Assembly: GCF_009709615.1 (NCBI RefSeq)
Contig: NZ_WJYA01000002.1
Location: forward strand, 1 to 64,000
Source of the DNA: Winogradskyella ouciana
GTDB taxonomy: Bacteria > Bacteroidota > Bacteroidia > Flavobacteriales > Flavobacteriaceae
DNA: 64,000 nucleotides
Direction: 5' to 3'
Shown: positions 7,864 through 16,192 of the stretch, one piece after another
How positions within the stretch are numbered: the stretch's first letter is position 1
Layout of the letters: every line of letters starts with the position of its first letter
Made by a program: the position numbers and the translations under genes
Notes under the pieces: model-generated
The model's database searches: none
What the model was told of the DNA's origin: nothing
The model's input: only the letters and a program-made list of their open reading frames with translations

Positions 7864-8745
7864 ATGAAAGTTTTTACAAAATGTCTCATAGGGTTTTTAA
7901 TTCTCGCTGTTCTTGGATGTGACAAGGAAATAGAAGAAGGCGTAAAACAAAGCGACTTATCAAAAGATGTTGAGATGATAACCGACTTTGGTACAATTAT
8001 TTTGCGTTTATCTGATGAAACACCAAAGCATCGCAACAACTTTATAAAATTGGTGAATCAAAAATTTTATGATGGTATTACTTTTCATCGGGTAATAAAT
8101 GATTATGTCATTCAGGCTGGGAACCCAACGAGTAAAATGTCACAAACCTATAATCCTAAAGGTGATCCAGAATTATCATATACAATTGAGCCTGACTTTG
8201 ATAACAATCTTTTTCATAAACGTGGTGCTTTGGGCGCGGCGAGAAATCGAGATCTTATGAATCCAACTCGTTTATCCAGTGGTTTTCAGTTTTACATTAT
8301 CCAAACAGGAAAACAAACGGATAGCACTATAGATAATCACACAGAAAAGATTAATTTTTTAACGGCTAAGAACAGTGTTTTTAATCAACCAGAATTTAAA
8401 CAAGAATTTGCCAAATATCATAAACTAATCGCATTACCAGACGAAGAAGCAAGCGAAGATGATATTACAGAATTTCTTGCGCTTCGTAAAAAAATAGATT
8501 CTTTAACTACTGTAGAACTTGAGAAAATGCAAAAATATAAAGTGCCAGACGCACATAGAGACGTTTACAAAACCATTGGTGGTGTACCGCGTTTAGATCA
8601 AAACTACACCGTTTTTGGTGAAGTTGTCCAGGGGATGAATGTTGTTGATAGTATTGCACAGGTTGAAACCAATAAACAGAAGTATCCCATAAATGATATT
8701 CGTATAATTTCAGCTAGGATGATTAAAAGAAAATTGTATGACTAA
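7864..8745 (+). CDS. Cyclophilin-type peptidyl-prolyl isomerase, lipoprotein
   Basis: 293 residues. A lipoprotein signal peptide ends in the lipobox AVLGC, so the protein is probably anchored in the periplasm-facing membrane. The cyclophilin core is clear: DFGTIILRL, FHRVINDYVIQAGNP, GALGAARN, FQFYI and later YTVFGEVVQGMNVVDSI. Between FQFYI and the last core strand is an insert of roughly 75 charged residues that typical cyclophilins lack; several Bacteroidetes homologues carry one. Expected role is proline isomerisation during folding of envelope proteins. It follows six DUF6090 genes in the same direction, so those proteins could be clients; this is inference. Confidence 0.9.
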   Translation: MKVFTKCLIGFLILAVLGCDKEIEEGVKQSDLSKDVEMITDFGTIILRLSDETPKHRNNFIKLVNQKFYDGITFHRVINDYVIQAGNPTSKMSQTYNPKGDPELSYTIEPDFDNNLFHKRGALGAARNRDLMNPTRLSSGFQFYIIQTGKQTDSTIDNHTEKINFLTAKNSVFNQPEFKQEFAKYHKLIALPDEEASEDDITEFLALRKKIDSLTTVELEKMQKYKVPDAHRDVYKTIGGVPRLDQNYTVFGEVVQGMNVVDSIAQVETNKQKYPINDIRIISARMIKRKLYD

Positions 8746-8834
8746 AACACGTTCTTCAGCTTTGTGTATAGTGTAACTTGTCAACGTAAATAGTTTGTAA
8801 CAAAACATCAACTTCTACGACACATAAGTAAAAC

Positions 8835-8852
8835 ACCTGTCTGCCGACAGGT
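8835..8852. repeat. Palindromic repeat, CCTGTC...GACAGG family
   Basis: Perfect 7-bp stem ACCTGTC/GACAGGT with loop TGCC. It belongs to the same family as the element at 9224-9241 on the other side of the YtxH gene. It lies about 30 bases before the YtxH start. Confidence 0.65.
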
Positions 8853-8883
8853 AGAAGTTCAACAGTTTAAAAAAAGAAAAATT

Positions 8884-9207
8884 ATGATACAGTATAAAGG
8901 AGCGCTCGTTTTAGGAGCACTAATCGGAGCAGCAGCAGTTGTACTTTTAGCGCCAGAAAAAGGAAGTGTTACCAGAGACAAACTTAAAAAAGAAGGTAAG
9001 GAGATTAAAGACCAGTTGGTAGATGATTTTACAGAAGTTAAAGAAGATCTATCTAAAGCCGCTAAGTCTGGTAAGGATAAATTTACGGAAGACCTAAAGG
9101 ATTTTGCCTCTAAAGCAAGTTATAAAACCGAAGAAGCCATTACCTTTTTAGAAAAGCAATTGGCCATTCTTAAGGAAAAAAATAAAAACCTTCAGCAAAC
9201 AAGCTAA
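8884..9207 (+). CDS. YtxH domain-containing small protein
   Basis: 107 residues. The opening hydrophobic, glycine- and alanine-rich segment (GALVLGALIGAAAVVLLAPEKG) followed by a T/D/K-rich charged helix is the hallmark of YtxH proteins. It should have one short membrane helix and a long amphipathic, possibly coiled-coil, tail. YtxH proteins are widespread and often stress-related, but their molecular role is not established. Both flanks carry the same palindromic repeat family. Confidence 0.8.
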   Translation: MIQYKGALVLGALIGAAAVVLLAPEKGSVTRDKLKKEGKEIKDQLVDDFTEVKEDLSKAAKSGKDKFTEDLKDFASKASYKTEEAITFLEKQLAILKEKNKNLQQTS

Positions 9208-9223
9208 CACTATGTCATTGCCT

Positions 9224-9241
9224 GCCTGTCTGCTGACAGGC
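9224..9241. repeat. Palindromic repeat, CCTGTC...GACAGG family
   Basis: Perfect 7-bp stem GCCTGTC/GACAGGC with loop TGCT, just downstream of the YtxH gene. It differs from the copy at 8835-8852 by compensated base changes at the stem ends and one loop base. Confidence 0.65.
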
Positions 9242-9325
9242 GAGCGAAGACAATTGTTTTTCCATACAAGATTTTTTAAGAACTATAACTTCAGATAAAC
9301 TCATATCAGTTCTAAAATCACGTAT

Positions 9326-9390
9326 TTAGGTTAAAATTATAGTGTTATAAAACCTAACTTTATAACTTGAAAGCTAACACTATAATTTTA
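9326..9390. repeat. Nested inverted repeats before the kinase-like gene
   Basis: A perfect 16-bp inverted repeat, TAAAATTATAGTGTTA at 9332-9347 and TAACACTATAATTTTA at 9375-9390, ends 8 bases before the TTG start at 9399. A second pair, TTAGGTT at 9326-9332 with AACCTAA at 9351-9357, would form an alternative stem, so the two foldings compete. It may be an operator, a switchable leader, or a mobile palindrome. Confidence 0.6.
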
Positions 9391-9398
9391 CGTATACA

Positions 9399-10682
9399 TT
9401 GAAAATTAAACGCATCATCATCGTAACGCTTCTTATCATTGTTACGGTTTTTATATTTCTATTATATTCGTCGGTCGGTAGTACGGACAAGATATACACT
9501 AAGGCCATTATCCAAAACATTGAGGATTTAGAAACCACCAACTTTAGGGATTACGATTCCGTGGAATTGGTGCCAAGCGATTTGTATAAAGCCGATGACA
9601 TTAAAAGATTATTTCAAGGAGAACAATACAGAGCGGCTTGGTCGGCCAAGGTAAAAGTACCCATTGTGTTTTTAGATACCCTAAAAGGTGGCATGACCAT
9701 CTTAAAAGAAGGTGGAGGCAAACAGACGCATTCCCTAAAACTAAAAGGTGCTGATAGTGTCACCTACACCTTACGTAGCGTCAATAAGGATGCAGAAAAA
9801 TTAATCCCAGAATTTTTAAAAACATTAAACTTAGAAAATATTGTTGTAGATGGTATCTCTGCACAACATCCTTTTGCCGCAATTTTAGTGGCTGAGTTGG
9901 CTGAAAAAGCCAATGTGTTGCATACGAGTCCGCAAATGGTTTTTGTTCCAAAACAACCCAAATTAAAACAATTTAATGAGGATTATGGCAATCGTCTGTA
10001 TTTATTGGAATATGAAACCGAAAGTGACATCAATTATACTAAGTATAACGATATTGTTGAGATTGTAGAGACTGATGATTTACAGGAAATGAAATTAGAA
10101 CTCAAGGACAGCCTCCATGTAGATATTCCAGCATTGGTAAGAAGCCGATTGTTTGACATGTTAATTGGCGATTGGGACAGACACACCAAACAATGGGGTT
10201 GGGCAGTTCAAAAAAAGGATTCCATCTATAAAGCGATACCGATTGCTGGTGATAGGGACAATGCCTTTTTTCATTTAGAAGGTATTATTCCATTGATATT
10301 ATCACGAAAAGAAGTGGTAACAGAACTGCGTCCTTTTGATGAGGATATCGATTATATGGAAGGGTATGTGTATCCGTTTGATCGTTATTTTCTGCTGAAT
10401 ACTCCAAAAGATTTCTTTATACAAGAAGCTAATGCATTACAAGAATTGCTTACTGATGCTGCCTTAGAGGAGTCTCTAAACGTTTGGCCTCAACATATAA
10501 GGGATTTGGATGCTGATGACATATTGGGAAAAATAAAGAGTCGCAGAAATGATCTAAAGGCATATGCACTTAAATTTCATAACATTATACAAGACCAAGG
10601 CAAGGTAACAGAACCTTTAAATGGATCTGATGATATTAGCTTACCCAAAGAATTATTGAGCTGCTTTGAATGTTACCAATAA
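9399..10682 (+). CDS. Membrane-anchored protein with kinase-like (HipA/Fam20-like) motifs
   Basis: 427 residues from a TTG start that puts one membrane helix (residues 4-23) at the N-terminus; the rest should be extracytoplasmic. I see a glycine-rich stretch GGGKQT (105-110), a YTLRSVNKD segment (123-131), then SRLFDMLIGDWDRH (249-262) and GDRDNAF (284-290). In HipA-, PI4K- and Fam20-type kinases a DRHxxN-like catalytic loop followed by a metal-binding Asp is diagnostic, and the order here fits. In Bacteroidetes a similar region is found in larger surface proteins fused to phosphoesterase or BamA-like parts. The catalytic Asn after DRH is not obvious (TKQW), so activity is uncertain. Secreted kinase-like is an inference. 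Confidence 0.6.
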   Translation: MKIKRIIIVTLLIIVTVFIFLLYSSVGSTDKIYTKAIIQNIEDLETTNFRDYDSVELVPSDLYKADDIKRLFQGEQYRAAWSAKVKVPIVFLDTLKGGMTILKEGGGKQTHSLKLKGADSVTYTLRSVNKDAEKLIPEFLKTLNLENIVVDGISAQHPFAAILVAELAEKANVLHTSPQMVFVPKQPKLKQFNEDYGNRLYLLEYETESDINYTKYNDIVEIVETDDLQEMKLELKDSLHVDIPALVRSRLFDMLIGDWDRHTKQWGWAVQKKDSIYKAIPIAGDRDNAFFHLEGIIPLILSRKEVVTELRPFDEDIDYMEGYVYPFDRYFLLNTPKDFFIQEANALQELLTDAALEESLNVWPQHIRDLDADDILGKIKSRRNDLKAYALKFHNIIQDQGKVTEPLNGSDDISLPKELLSCFECYQ

Positions 10683-10683
10683 T

Positions 10684-11256
10684 TTAGATTAGGAGCTGTA
10701 GGTTTTCTTTAATGGTGTTCCATTCTTCTTTTAAAATGCCATAACAACAAGTACTACGCCTAAAACCATCATTCATCACAGTATCCTTTCTAAAGATACC
10801 TTCAAGTGTTGCACCCAACTTTTCCACAGCTCTACGAGACTTTTTGTTGCGCTCATCAATCCTGAATTCCACTTTTTCGAATTCCAAAGTTTCAAAAGCA
10901 TATTCTAGCATTAAAAGCTTCATGTTAATATTAAGTCCTGTACCTTGAAAACGGTGTCCTATCCATGTCCAGCCGATATGCAACACTTTGTTCTTCCAGT
11001 TGATGAGTCCAAAACGCGTAGAACCAGCATAAGCTTGCTTTTCTTTATCATAAACTAAAAACGGAATTGTGGTTTTATGGTAATAGCCATCCACAGCCAC
11101 TTGTACATAGTCCCTCAATTTTTCTGGTGAAGAAATATCTGATGGAGAATAGAAAATGAGATCTTTTTCTTGGGCAATGGATTCTAAATGTTTGTAGTTG
11201 CTCAGGTCTAAGAGACTAAGTTTTACTCTACTGTTTTCTAGGGTTGGTATATTCAT
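10684..11256 (-). CDS. GNAT family N-acetyltransferase (RimJ/RimL type)
   Basis: 190 residues with the GNAT fold order: FLVYDKEKQAYAGSTRFG, IGWTWIGHRFQGTGLN (acetyl-CoA loop region) and RIDERNKKSRRAVEKLGA near the C-terminus. RimJ/RimL-like members acetylate N-termini or small molecules; the substrate is unknown here. It converges on the kinase-like gene with one base between the stops. Confidence 0.85.
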   Translation of the reverse strand: MNIPTLENSRVKLSLLDLSNYKHLESIAQEKDLIFYSPSDISSPEKLRDYVQVAVDGYYHKTTIPFLVYDKEKQAYAGSTRFGLINWKNKVLHIGWTWIGHRFQGTGLNINMKLLMLEYAFETLEFEKVEFRIDERNKKSRRAVEKLGATLEGIFRKDTVMNDGFRRSTCCYGILKEEWNTIKENLQLLI

Positions 11257-11290
11257 AAATCAAAACTAATATATTCTTATTGACTTGAAA

Positions 11291-11307
11291 TTCCGACAAC
11301 GTCGGAA
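11291..11307. repeat. Small palindrome TTCCGAC-AAC-GTCGGAA
   Basis: Perfect 7-bp stem with a three-base loop, just upstream of the GNAT gene start. REP-like by size and position. Confidence 0.5.
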
Positions 11308-11608
11308 GCAACGATTTTCAGAAATAATGAGCCCAAAAGACTATTAAAACTATATTCAAGGATTGAAAGGTAAAATATAAATTGAAAATAAACCATGATA
11401 TATTGGCGAATGGTGCTTTGCAATTTCCTAACAAATCGTTTTGATTTTTTGATTCGTTTTGTATCAAGACAAAATGAATGAAAGAAAAAGTTCTTAAATA
11501 CAATAGCACTTCGACTGTTCTTACGCTAAAGCTTTAGAGAAACGCGTGTGTTCACATTTAAACACAATCGAAATTGCTCAATGATATGTTGTATTATAAT
11601 ATAATTAG

Positions 11609-11628
11609 ATTCCTGCCTGCGCAGGAAT
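11609..11628. repeat. Palindromic repeat ATTCCTGC-CTGC-GCAGGAAT
   Basis: Perfect 8-bp stem with a four-base loop, followed by GACAGA. Repeats of this shape are frequent between genes of marine Flavobacteriaceae. It sits immediately after the stop of the esterase gene (leftward). Confidence 0.65.
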
Positions 11629-11635
11629 GACAGAC

Positions 11636-12274
11636 TCAAACCAAATCATTTATATAATCCACATTAACCACATGTTTCCCTTCAAAAGGAAGAATCGTAA
11701 CACGATCTCCAAAAAGGTTAATAGCTCTAGCAGATTCTTCCTCAATGCGAGCTGTATCCAAATACTCATCTTCAGTACCGTAAATCAATTTTACTTTAGT
11801 GTCTTCTTCTAAGTACGCAAAATCTTCCACTTTTAACTCTTTAGGAATACCACCAGAATGCAACACCAGTTGATGACATTGCAACTGTCGTCTAGCCATA
11901 TAACGCATAGCAACGCTTACACCTTGAGAATAGCCAAAAACAATAAAGTTGACATCTTCAGGGATTTCCTCAGCTTCAAAAATGGCGTCAAAATAACTAA
12001 TAATATTTTTGGTTCCCGCTTCTGTGTTGTCTCGTGTTAACCAATTAGCGCCAACATGCATTTTCGGCTGAATATAGTATTTGCTTGGAGCTTGTGGAGC
12101 GATGATGTAGTTTTCTTTAGCATTTAATTCTTTAAAATATTTGAGAAAATAGCGACTCAAATAACCCATGCCATGACATACAAACCACACGTTGTTAGTA
12201 CGTTCTGTAAGTTGGTTTAAAGTAGAGTAGGAGTTGCTGGTTTGGTAGGTGATTTCTTTTTCTTCGGAATTCAT
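11636..12274 (-). CDS. Alpha/beta hydrolase, carboxylesterase/phospholipase family
   Basis: 212 residues. The nucleophile elbow GYSQG puts the catalytic Ser at 116; Asp169 (in GTEDEY) and His201 (in GKHVV) complete the triad. HGMG at 34-37 probably supplies the oxyanion hole. The length and motif spacing match the small esterase family PF02230. It lies divergent to the first men gene with a 53-base gap, so the two share a promoter region. It could be a general esterase; whether it substitutes for the absent MenH is speculation. Confidence 0.85.
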   Translation of the reverse strand: MNSEEKEITYQTSNSYSTLNQLTERTNNVWFVCHGMGYLSRYFLKYFKELNAKENYIIAPQAPSKYYIQPKMHVGANWLTRDNTEAGTKNIISYFDAIFEAEEIPEDVNFIVFGYSQGVSVAMRYMARRQLQCHQLVLHSGGIPKELKVEDFAYLEEDTKVKLIYGTEDEYLDTARIEEESARAINLFGDRVTILPFEGKHVVNVDYINDLV

Positions 12275-12327
12275 TATTCTTGGTAGTTTCAGTATTTTTG
12301 TAAACGACTTTAAAAATACTGCTTTCT

Positions 12328-12753
12328 ATGCAAATATCTAAAGAAGACTTCTTGGCAAAAGTTAATGCTGCGAGTAAAAACACATTAATGGAAACCCTTG
12401 AAATTGAAATAGTGGATTATGGAGATGATTTCCTGGTGGCGAGAATGCCTGTAACACCAAAAGTGCACCAACCCGATGGTGTTTTGCATGGTGGCGCAAC
12501 AGCAGCATTAGCCGAAAGTGTCGGTAGTTTTGCTTCCCATATTTTTACGGATAGAGAAAAGTACTTTATCAGAGGGTTAGAAATTACGGCCAATCACCTT
12601 AAAAGTATCAGTGAAGGCTATGTCTTTGCCAGAGCGACTTTTTTACATAAGGGACGTACAACGCAACTTTTGGATATTAGAGTGACTGACGAGGAAGATA
12701 ACTTAATATCCATTTGTCGATTGTCAACCATTTCACTGCCAAAAAAGAAATAG
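12328..12753 (+). CDS. menI: Hotdog-fold thioesterase, probable DHNA-CoA thioesterase
   Basis: 141 residues of the PaaI/YdiI hotdog family: VLHGGATAALAESVGSFAS contains the HGG signature and the catalytic acidic residue. In this position, directly before menF and menD, it most likely hydrolyses 1,4-dihydroxy-2-naphthoyl-CoA. The next start follows within a few bases of the stop, so it is translated with menF. The symbol is inferred from context and family. Confidence 0.8.
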   Translation: MQISKEDFLAKVNAASKNTLMETLEIEIVDYGDDFLVARMPVTPKVHQPDGVLHGGATAALAESVGSFASHIFTDREKYFIRGLEITANHLKSISEGYVFARATFLHKGRTTQLLDIRVTDEEDNLISICRLSTISLPKKK

Positions 12754-12756
12754 TTG

Positions 12757-13872
12757 ATGACGGTAGATTCATTTTTTGAAACTCTAGAAAATCAGTATAA
12801 AAATCAGTTACCATTTGCGGTTTATAGCAGACCAATCAATTCAGTTATAAAATGTTGGTTGCAACATGATGATAAGCTGCACAAGACGTCAAATTTTACA
12901 GAAAGTGGCTTTGTCTTTGCACCATTTGATTTGAATAATGACAGTATTCTTCTACCTCAGGAACATTGCCAACATTACATACTTGAAGCTTCTCATCTCG
13001 ACTTACAAACAGAAATCAACATCACTTCTATTGATGCTCAAAGTAAAGACAAACACTTAGCATTAGTTTTAAAAGGTATAGAGACTATTAAAAAAGGTGA
13101 TTTAGAAAAGGTGGTTTTATCTAGAAGAGTAAAAAAAGCCACGCAAACCAATAATCCTTTAGCCATTTTTAAACGATTGTTCAATACCTATAAAAATGCA
13201 ATGGTCTATTGCTGGTATCATCCTAAAGTTGGTTTATGGCTTGGTGCCACGCCAGAATTATTGTTTAAGTTAGAAGGTAAGCAATTAACAACCATAGCAT
13301 TGGCAGGTACACAAGCAGCGCAAACTGGAAAAGAAGTTTCCTGGAATGCTAAGGAAATAGAAGAACAGCAAATCGTAGTAGATTATATTAAGAAACAAAT
13401 AGAACCATACTCAAACAGAATTAAAGTAACGGAAGCAGAAACGGTTAATGCAGGAAGTTTACTTCATCTAAAATCAAGAGTTACAAGTCGTATTAATGAC
13501 ACAACAGATTTAAAATCTATTATCGAAGCTTTACACCCAACACCTGCTGTTTGTGGTTATCCAAAGGAAGCATCAAAAGAATTTATTCTTCATCATGAAA
13601 ATTACAATCGTGAGTATTATACAGGGTTTTTGGGTGAGCTGAATTTGAAACATTCCAAAACCAGAAATACCAATAGACGGAATGTTGAGAATAACGCCTA
13701 TGCCGTTGTTAAAACACAGTCTAACTTCTATGTTAATTTACGCTGTATGCAATTAAAACAAGACGAAGCTTTAATATATGTTGGAGGAGGCATTACCAAG
13801 GATTCCGATTCTGAAAATGAATGGGAAGAAACGGTAAATAAGACCAAAACGATCAATAATGTACTGGAATAA
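12757..13872 (+). CDS. menF: Isochorismate synthase
   Basis: 371 residues of the chorismate-binding family. Visible signatures: GDLEKVVLSRR, GATPELLFKLEG, IALAGT, HPTPAVCGYPKEAS, YTGFLGEL and IYVGGGITKDSDSENEWEET. It converts chorismate to isochorismate, the first step of the classical menaquinone route. I chose the ATG at 12757 over the TTG one codon before it, which lies next to the menI stop. Confidence 0.92.
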   Translation: MTVDSFFETLENQYKNQLPFAVYSRPINSVIKCWLQHDDKLHKTSNFTESGFVFAPFDLNNDSILLPQEHCQHYILEASHLDLQTEINITSIDAQSKDKHLALVLKGIETIKKGDLEKVVLSRRVKKATQTNNPLAIFKRLFNTYKNAMVYCWYHPKVGLWLGATPELLFKLEGKQLTTIALAGTQAAQTGKEVSWNAKEIEEQQIVVDYIKKQIEPYSNRIKVTEAETVNAGSLLHLKSRVTSRINDTTDLKSIIEALHPTPAVCGYPKEASKEFILHHENYNREYYTGFLGELNLKHSKTRNTNRRNVENNAYAVVKTQSNFYVNLRCMQLKQDEALIYVGGGITKDSDSENEWEETVNKTKTINNVLE

Positions 13873-13888
13873 AGCCATTGATATTTCT

Positions 13889-13896
13889 TACCTTTG
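13889..13896 (+). promoter_or_regulatory. Bacteroidetes -7 box before menD
   Basis: TACCTTTG matches the TAnnTTTG consensus exactly and lies 7 bases before the menD ATG, which would leave a very short leader. No matching -33 element was clear. menD may thus have its own promoter inside the men run. Confidence 0.5.
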
Positions 13897-13903
13897 CAGA
13901 TAG

Positions 13904-15664
13904 ATGAAGCACTCTAAAATTCCCTTATCCCAGACAGTTGTCACCTTATGCAAAACGCATAATATAAAGCACATTGTTATATCTCCAGGAAGTAGAAATG
14001 CACCTTTAACCATTGGGTTTACTCACGATGATTTTTTTGAATGCTATAGCATAGTTGATGAGCGATGTGCCGCTTTTTTCGCATTGGGAATTGCTCAACA
14101 ACTGCAAGAACCTGTTGCTGTTGTTTGCACTTCGGGAAGTGCTTTACTGAATTATTACCCTGCAGTTTCAGAAGCATATTACAGTCGTATTCCGTTGGTG
14201 GTACTTTCTGCTGATAGACCAAAACACCTCATTGGTATTGGTGATGGGCAAACCATAAAGCAGACAAATGTTTATGGTGAGCATAGTTTATACAATGCGA
14301 ACCTAAAATTAGACTTACTAGGAAAGAAGCGTAGAAATAAAGATGATGAGTTGCCGATTCTTAAAAGTATAGAAAACAAACTCGAGTACTTTTTAGGTCT
14401 ACAGAAAGATATACAGACCTATAACGAATCCGAAATCCATGATGCTTTAACTGTAGCGAAATTGGAATCTGCTCCAGTACATATCAACATACCTTTTGAC
14501 GAACCATTGTATGATACTGTTGAGGAGTTAACAATTAAGCCAAAGCCTTTTAATTTAAAAAGCAGAATAGAGAAGATTGATGAGTTTGAAATTGATAGTT
14601 TATTGGATCTATGGCACAGTGCTAAACGTAAAATGATTTTGGTAGGTGTGCTTCAACCCAATTCTATTGAAGAACAATGGATTCAGCAGATAGCGGACGA
14701 TGACAGTATTTTGGTTTTTACAGAAACGACTTCTAATCTAAGTCATCCAGATTTTTTCCCAAGTATAGATAAAATCATTGCACCATTAGAGGCCGAAGAA
14801 TTTAAAGCATTACAACCAGATATTCTTTTAACCTTTGGAGGTTTGGTCGTTTCAAAAAAGATTAAGGCATTTCTAAGACAGTATAAGCCAGAGCATCACT
14901 GGCATGTGGATATGTTAAGGGCTAATGATACTTTTTTTAGCTTGAGTAAACATGTTCAGCTGACTCCAAATACTTTTTTAGAAACATTTTTTTCTAAAGT
15001 AACACACCATACAAAGAGCACCTATAAATCGTCTTGGTTATCTGTACGAGAGAAGCGACGAAAACGTCATCAATCCTATTTAAAAACCATTTCCTTTTCA
15101 GACTTCAAGGCTTTTGATTCGATATTAAAAAGTATTCCTAAAGATAGTCAGTTACAGGTTGGTAATAGTTCAGCCATTCGATATACCCAGTTATTTCAAT
15201 TACGAAAAGACATTAGTGTTTTCTGTAATAGAGGTACTAGTGGTATTGATGGTAGTACAAGTACAGCCGTTGGGTCAGCAGTTGTGAGTAACCAACGTGT
15301 TACCTTTATAACGGGAGATTTGAGCTTCTTTTATGATAGTAATGCACTGTGGAACAATTACATACCTAACAGTTTTAGAATTATAGTTATAAATAACGGA
15401 GGTGGTGGCATCTTTAGAATCTTACCAGGTCATAAAAACACGGAAAATTTTGATACTTATTTTGAAACCAAACATCATTTAACAGCAAATCAACTTTGTG
15501 AAATGTATGGTTTTGAATATCATTATGTATCAAATGAAGCGGCATTAAATGAAAGCTTGGATTCTTTTTATTCAGTATCTAGTCAACCTAAATTGTTAGA
15601 AGTTTTTACTCCTTCAACTGTTAATGATGAAATTCTTCTAGATTACTTTAAATTCATTAAGTAA
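13904..15664 (+). CDS. menD: SEPHCHC synthase (thiamine diphosphate enzyme)
   Basis: 586 residues. The N-terminal domain has ISPGSRNAPL and DERCAAFFALG; the middle domain carries LVLSADRP; the C-terminal ThDP domain has NRGTSGIDGSTSTAVG, ITGDLSFFYDSNALWNN and INNGGGGIF. It condenses isochorismate with 2-oxoglutarate. Length and order are normal. It is the last gene of the first men block; the next gene is DUF2853 after about 100 bases. Confidence 0.95.
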   Translation: MKHSKIPLSQTVVTLCKTHNIKHIVISPGSRNAPLTIGFTHDDFFECYSIVDERCAAFFALGIAQQLQEPVAVVCTSGSALLNYYPAVSEAYYSRIPLVVLSADRPKHLIGIGDGQTIKQTNVYGEHSLYNANLKLDLLGKKRRNKDDELPILKSIENKLEYFLGLQKDIQTYNESEIHDALTVAKLESAPVHINIPFDEPLYDTVEELTIKPKPFNLKSRIEKIDEFEIDSLLDLWHSAKRKMILVGVLQPNSIEEQWIQQIADDDSILVFTETTSNLSHPDFFPSIDKIIAPLEAEEFKALQPDILLTFGGLVVSKKIKAFLRQYKPEHHWHVDMLRANDTFFSLSKHVQLTPNTFLETFFSKVTHHTKSTYKSSWLSVREKRRKRHQSYLKTISFSDFKAFDSILKSIPKDSQLQVGNSSAIRYTQLFQLRKDISVFCNRGTSGIDGSTSTAVGSAVVSNQRVTFITGDLSFFYDSNALWNNYIPNSFRIIVINNGGGGIFRILPGHKNTENFDTYFETKHHLTANQLCEMYGFEYHYVSNEAALNESLDSFYSVSSQPKLLEVFTPSTVNDEILLDYFKFIK

Positions 15665-15769
15665 ACTTAAAGTTAAATCTGCCTAAGATGTGACTTGTCT
15701 GTTTTTAATGTGTCTAAAAAATACTTACCTTTAGTGAGACAATTTATTTAAACTAAAACAATTATTACA

Positions 15770-16108
15770 ATGAGTAAAAGAGACGAGTTAATTGCAAAAT
15801 ATGCAGCAGATTTAAAGGAAAAATGTGGTGTAAATCCAGATATGGATTTATTGACCAAAGTAACTGTAGGTTTAGGTCCTTCAATTTATAATGCTGATTC
15901 ATCTACAGTATCAGGTTCTGATGAGAGTGAGTTGGCAACGGTTAAGAATAACTATTTAATCAAAAAATTAGGCTTAAAGGATAGCGCTGATTTAGATAAA
16001 GCTATTGCGTCTGTCATGGATACTTACGGTCAATCTAACAGAAACAAATATAGAGCTGTGGTATATTACTTATTATGTAAGCATTTTAATAAAGCGTCTG
16101 TTTACTAA
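15770..16108 (+). CDS. DUF2853 family protein
   Basis: 112 residues, soluble and mostly helical. The sequence MSKRDELIAKYAADLKEK, SIYNADSSTVSGSDESEL and NKYRAVVYYLL is characteristic of DUF2853. Function is not known. A near-consensus -7 box (TACCTTTA at 15726) precedes it, and the hairpin at 16133-16163 follows it, so it looks monocistronic. Confidence 0.88.
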   Translation: MSKRDELIAKYAADLKEKCGVNPDMDLLTKVTVGLGPSIYNADSSTVSGSDESELATVKNNYLIKKLGLKDSADLDKAIASVMDTYGQSNRNKYRAVVYYLLCKHFNKASVY

Positions 16109-16132
16109 TAGATAGATTTTTAAATATAAGAG

Positions 16133-16163
16133 AAGCGTTATAATTTTAATTATAGCGCTTTTT
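16133..16163 (+). terminator. Rho-independent terminator after DUF2853
   Basis: AAGCGTTATAATT pairs with AATTATAGCGCTT (one G-T wobble) and is followed by a U-run. Confidence 0.8.
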
Positions 16164-16180
16164 CTTTGTACTAATATCAA

Positions 16181-16188
16181 TACCTTTG
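16181..16188 (+). promoter_or_regulatory. Bacteroidetes -7 box before cvfB
   Basis: TACCTTTG lies 4 bases before the ATG of the S1-domain protein, directly after the preceding terminator. It implies a nearly leaderless transcript. Confidence 0.5.
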
Positions 16189-16192
16189 CATC

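Larger units (their letters stand above)
11257..11635. other. Repeat-rich gap without a convincing gene
   Basis: 379 bases between two leftward genes. It holds two clear palindromes (11291-11307 and 11609-11628) and a CTTCGACTG stretch near 11509 like the start of the REP core. A 63-codon leftward frame (11318-11509) has low-complexity hydrophobic content and no recognisable family, so I do not call it. Confidence 0.6.

Noticed and set aside
11318..11509. Leftward 63-codon frame in the repeat-rich gap
   Set aside because: Low-complexity hydrophobic and Phe/Asn-rich sequence, no motif, no good start context.
12754..12756. TTG as the menF start
   Set aside because: An ATG follows one codon later and gives the same protein without the extra residue.
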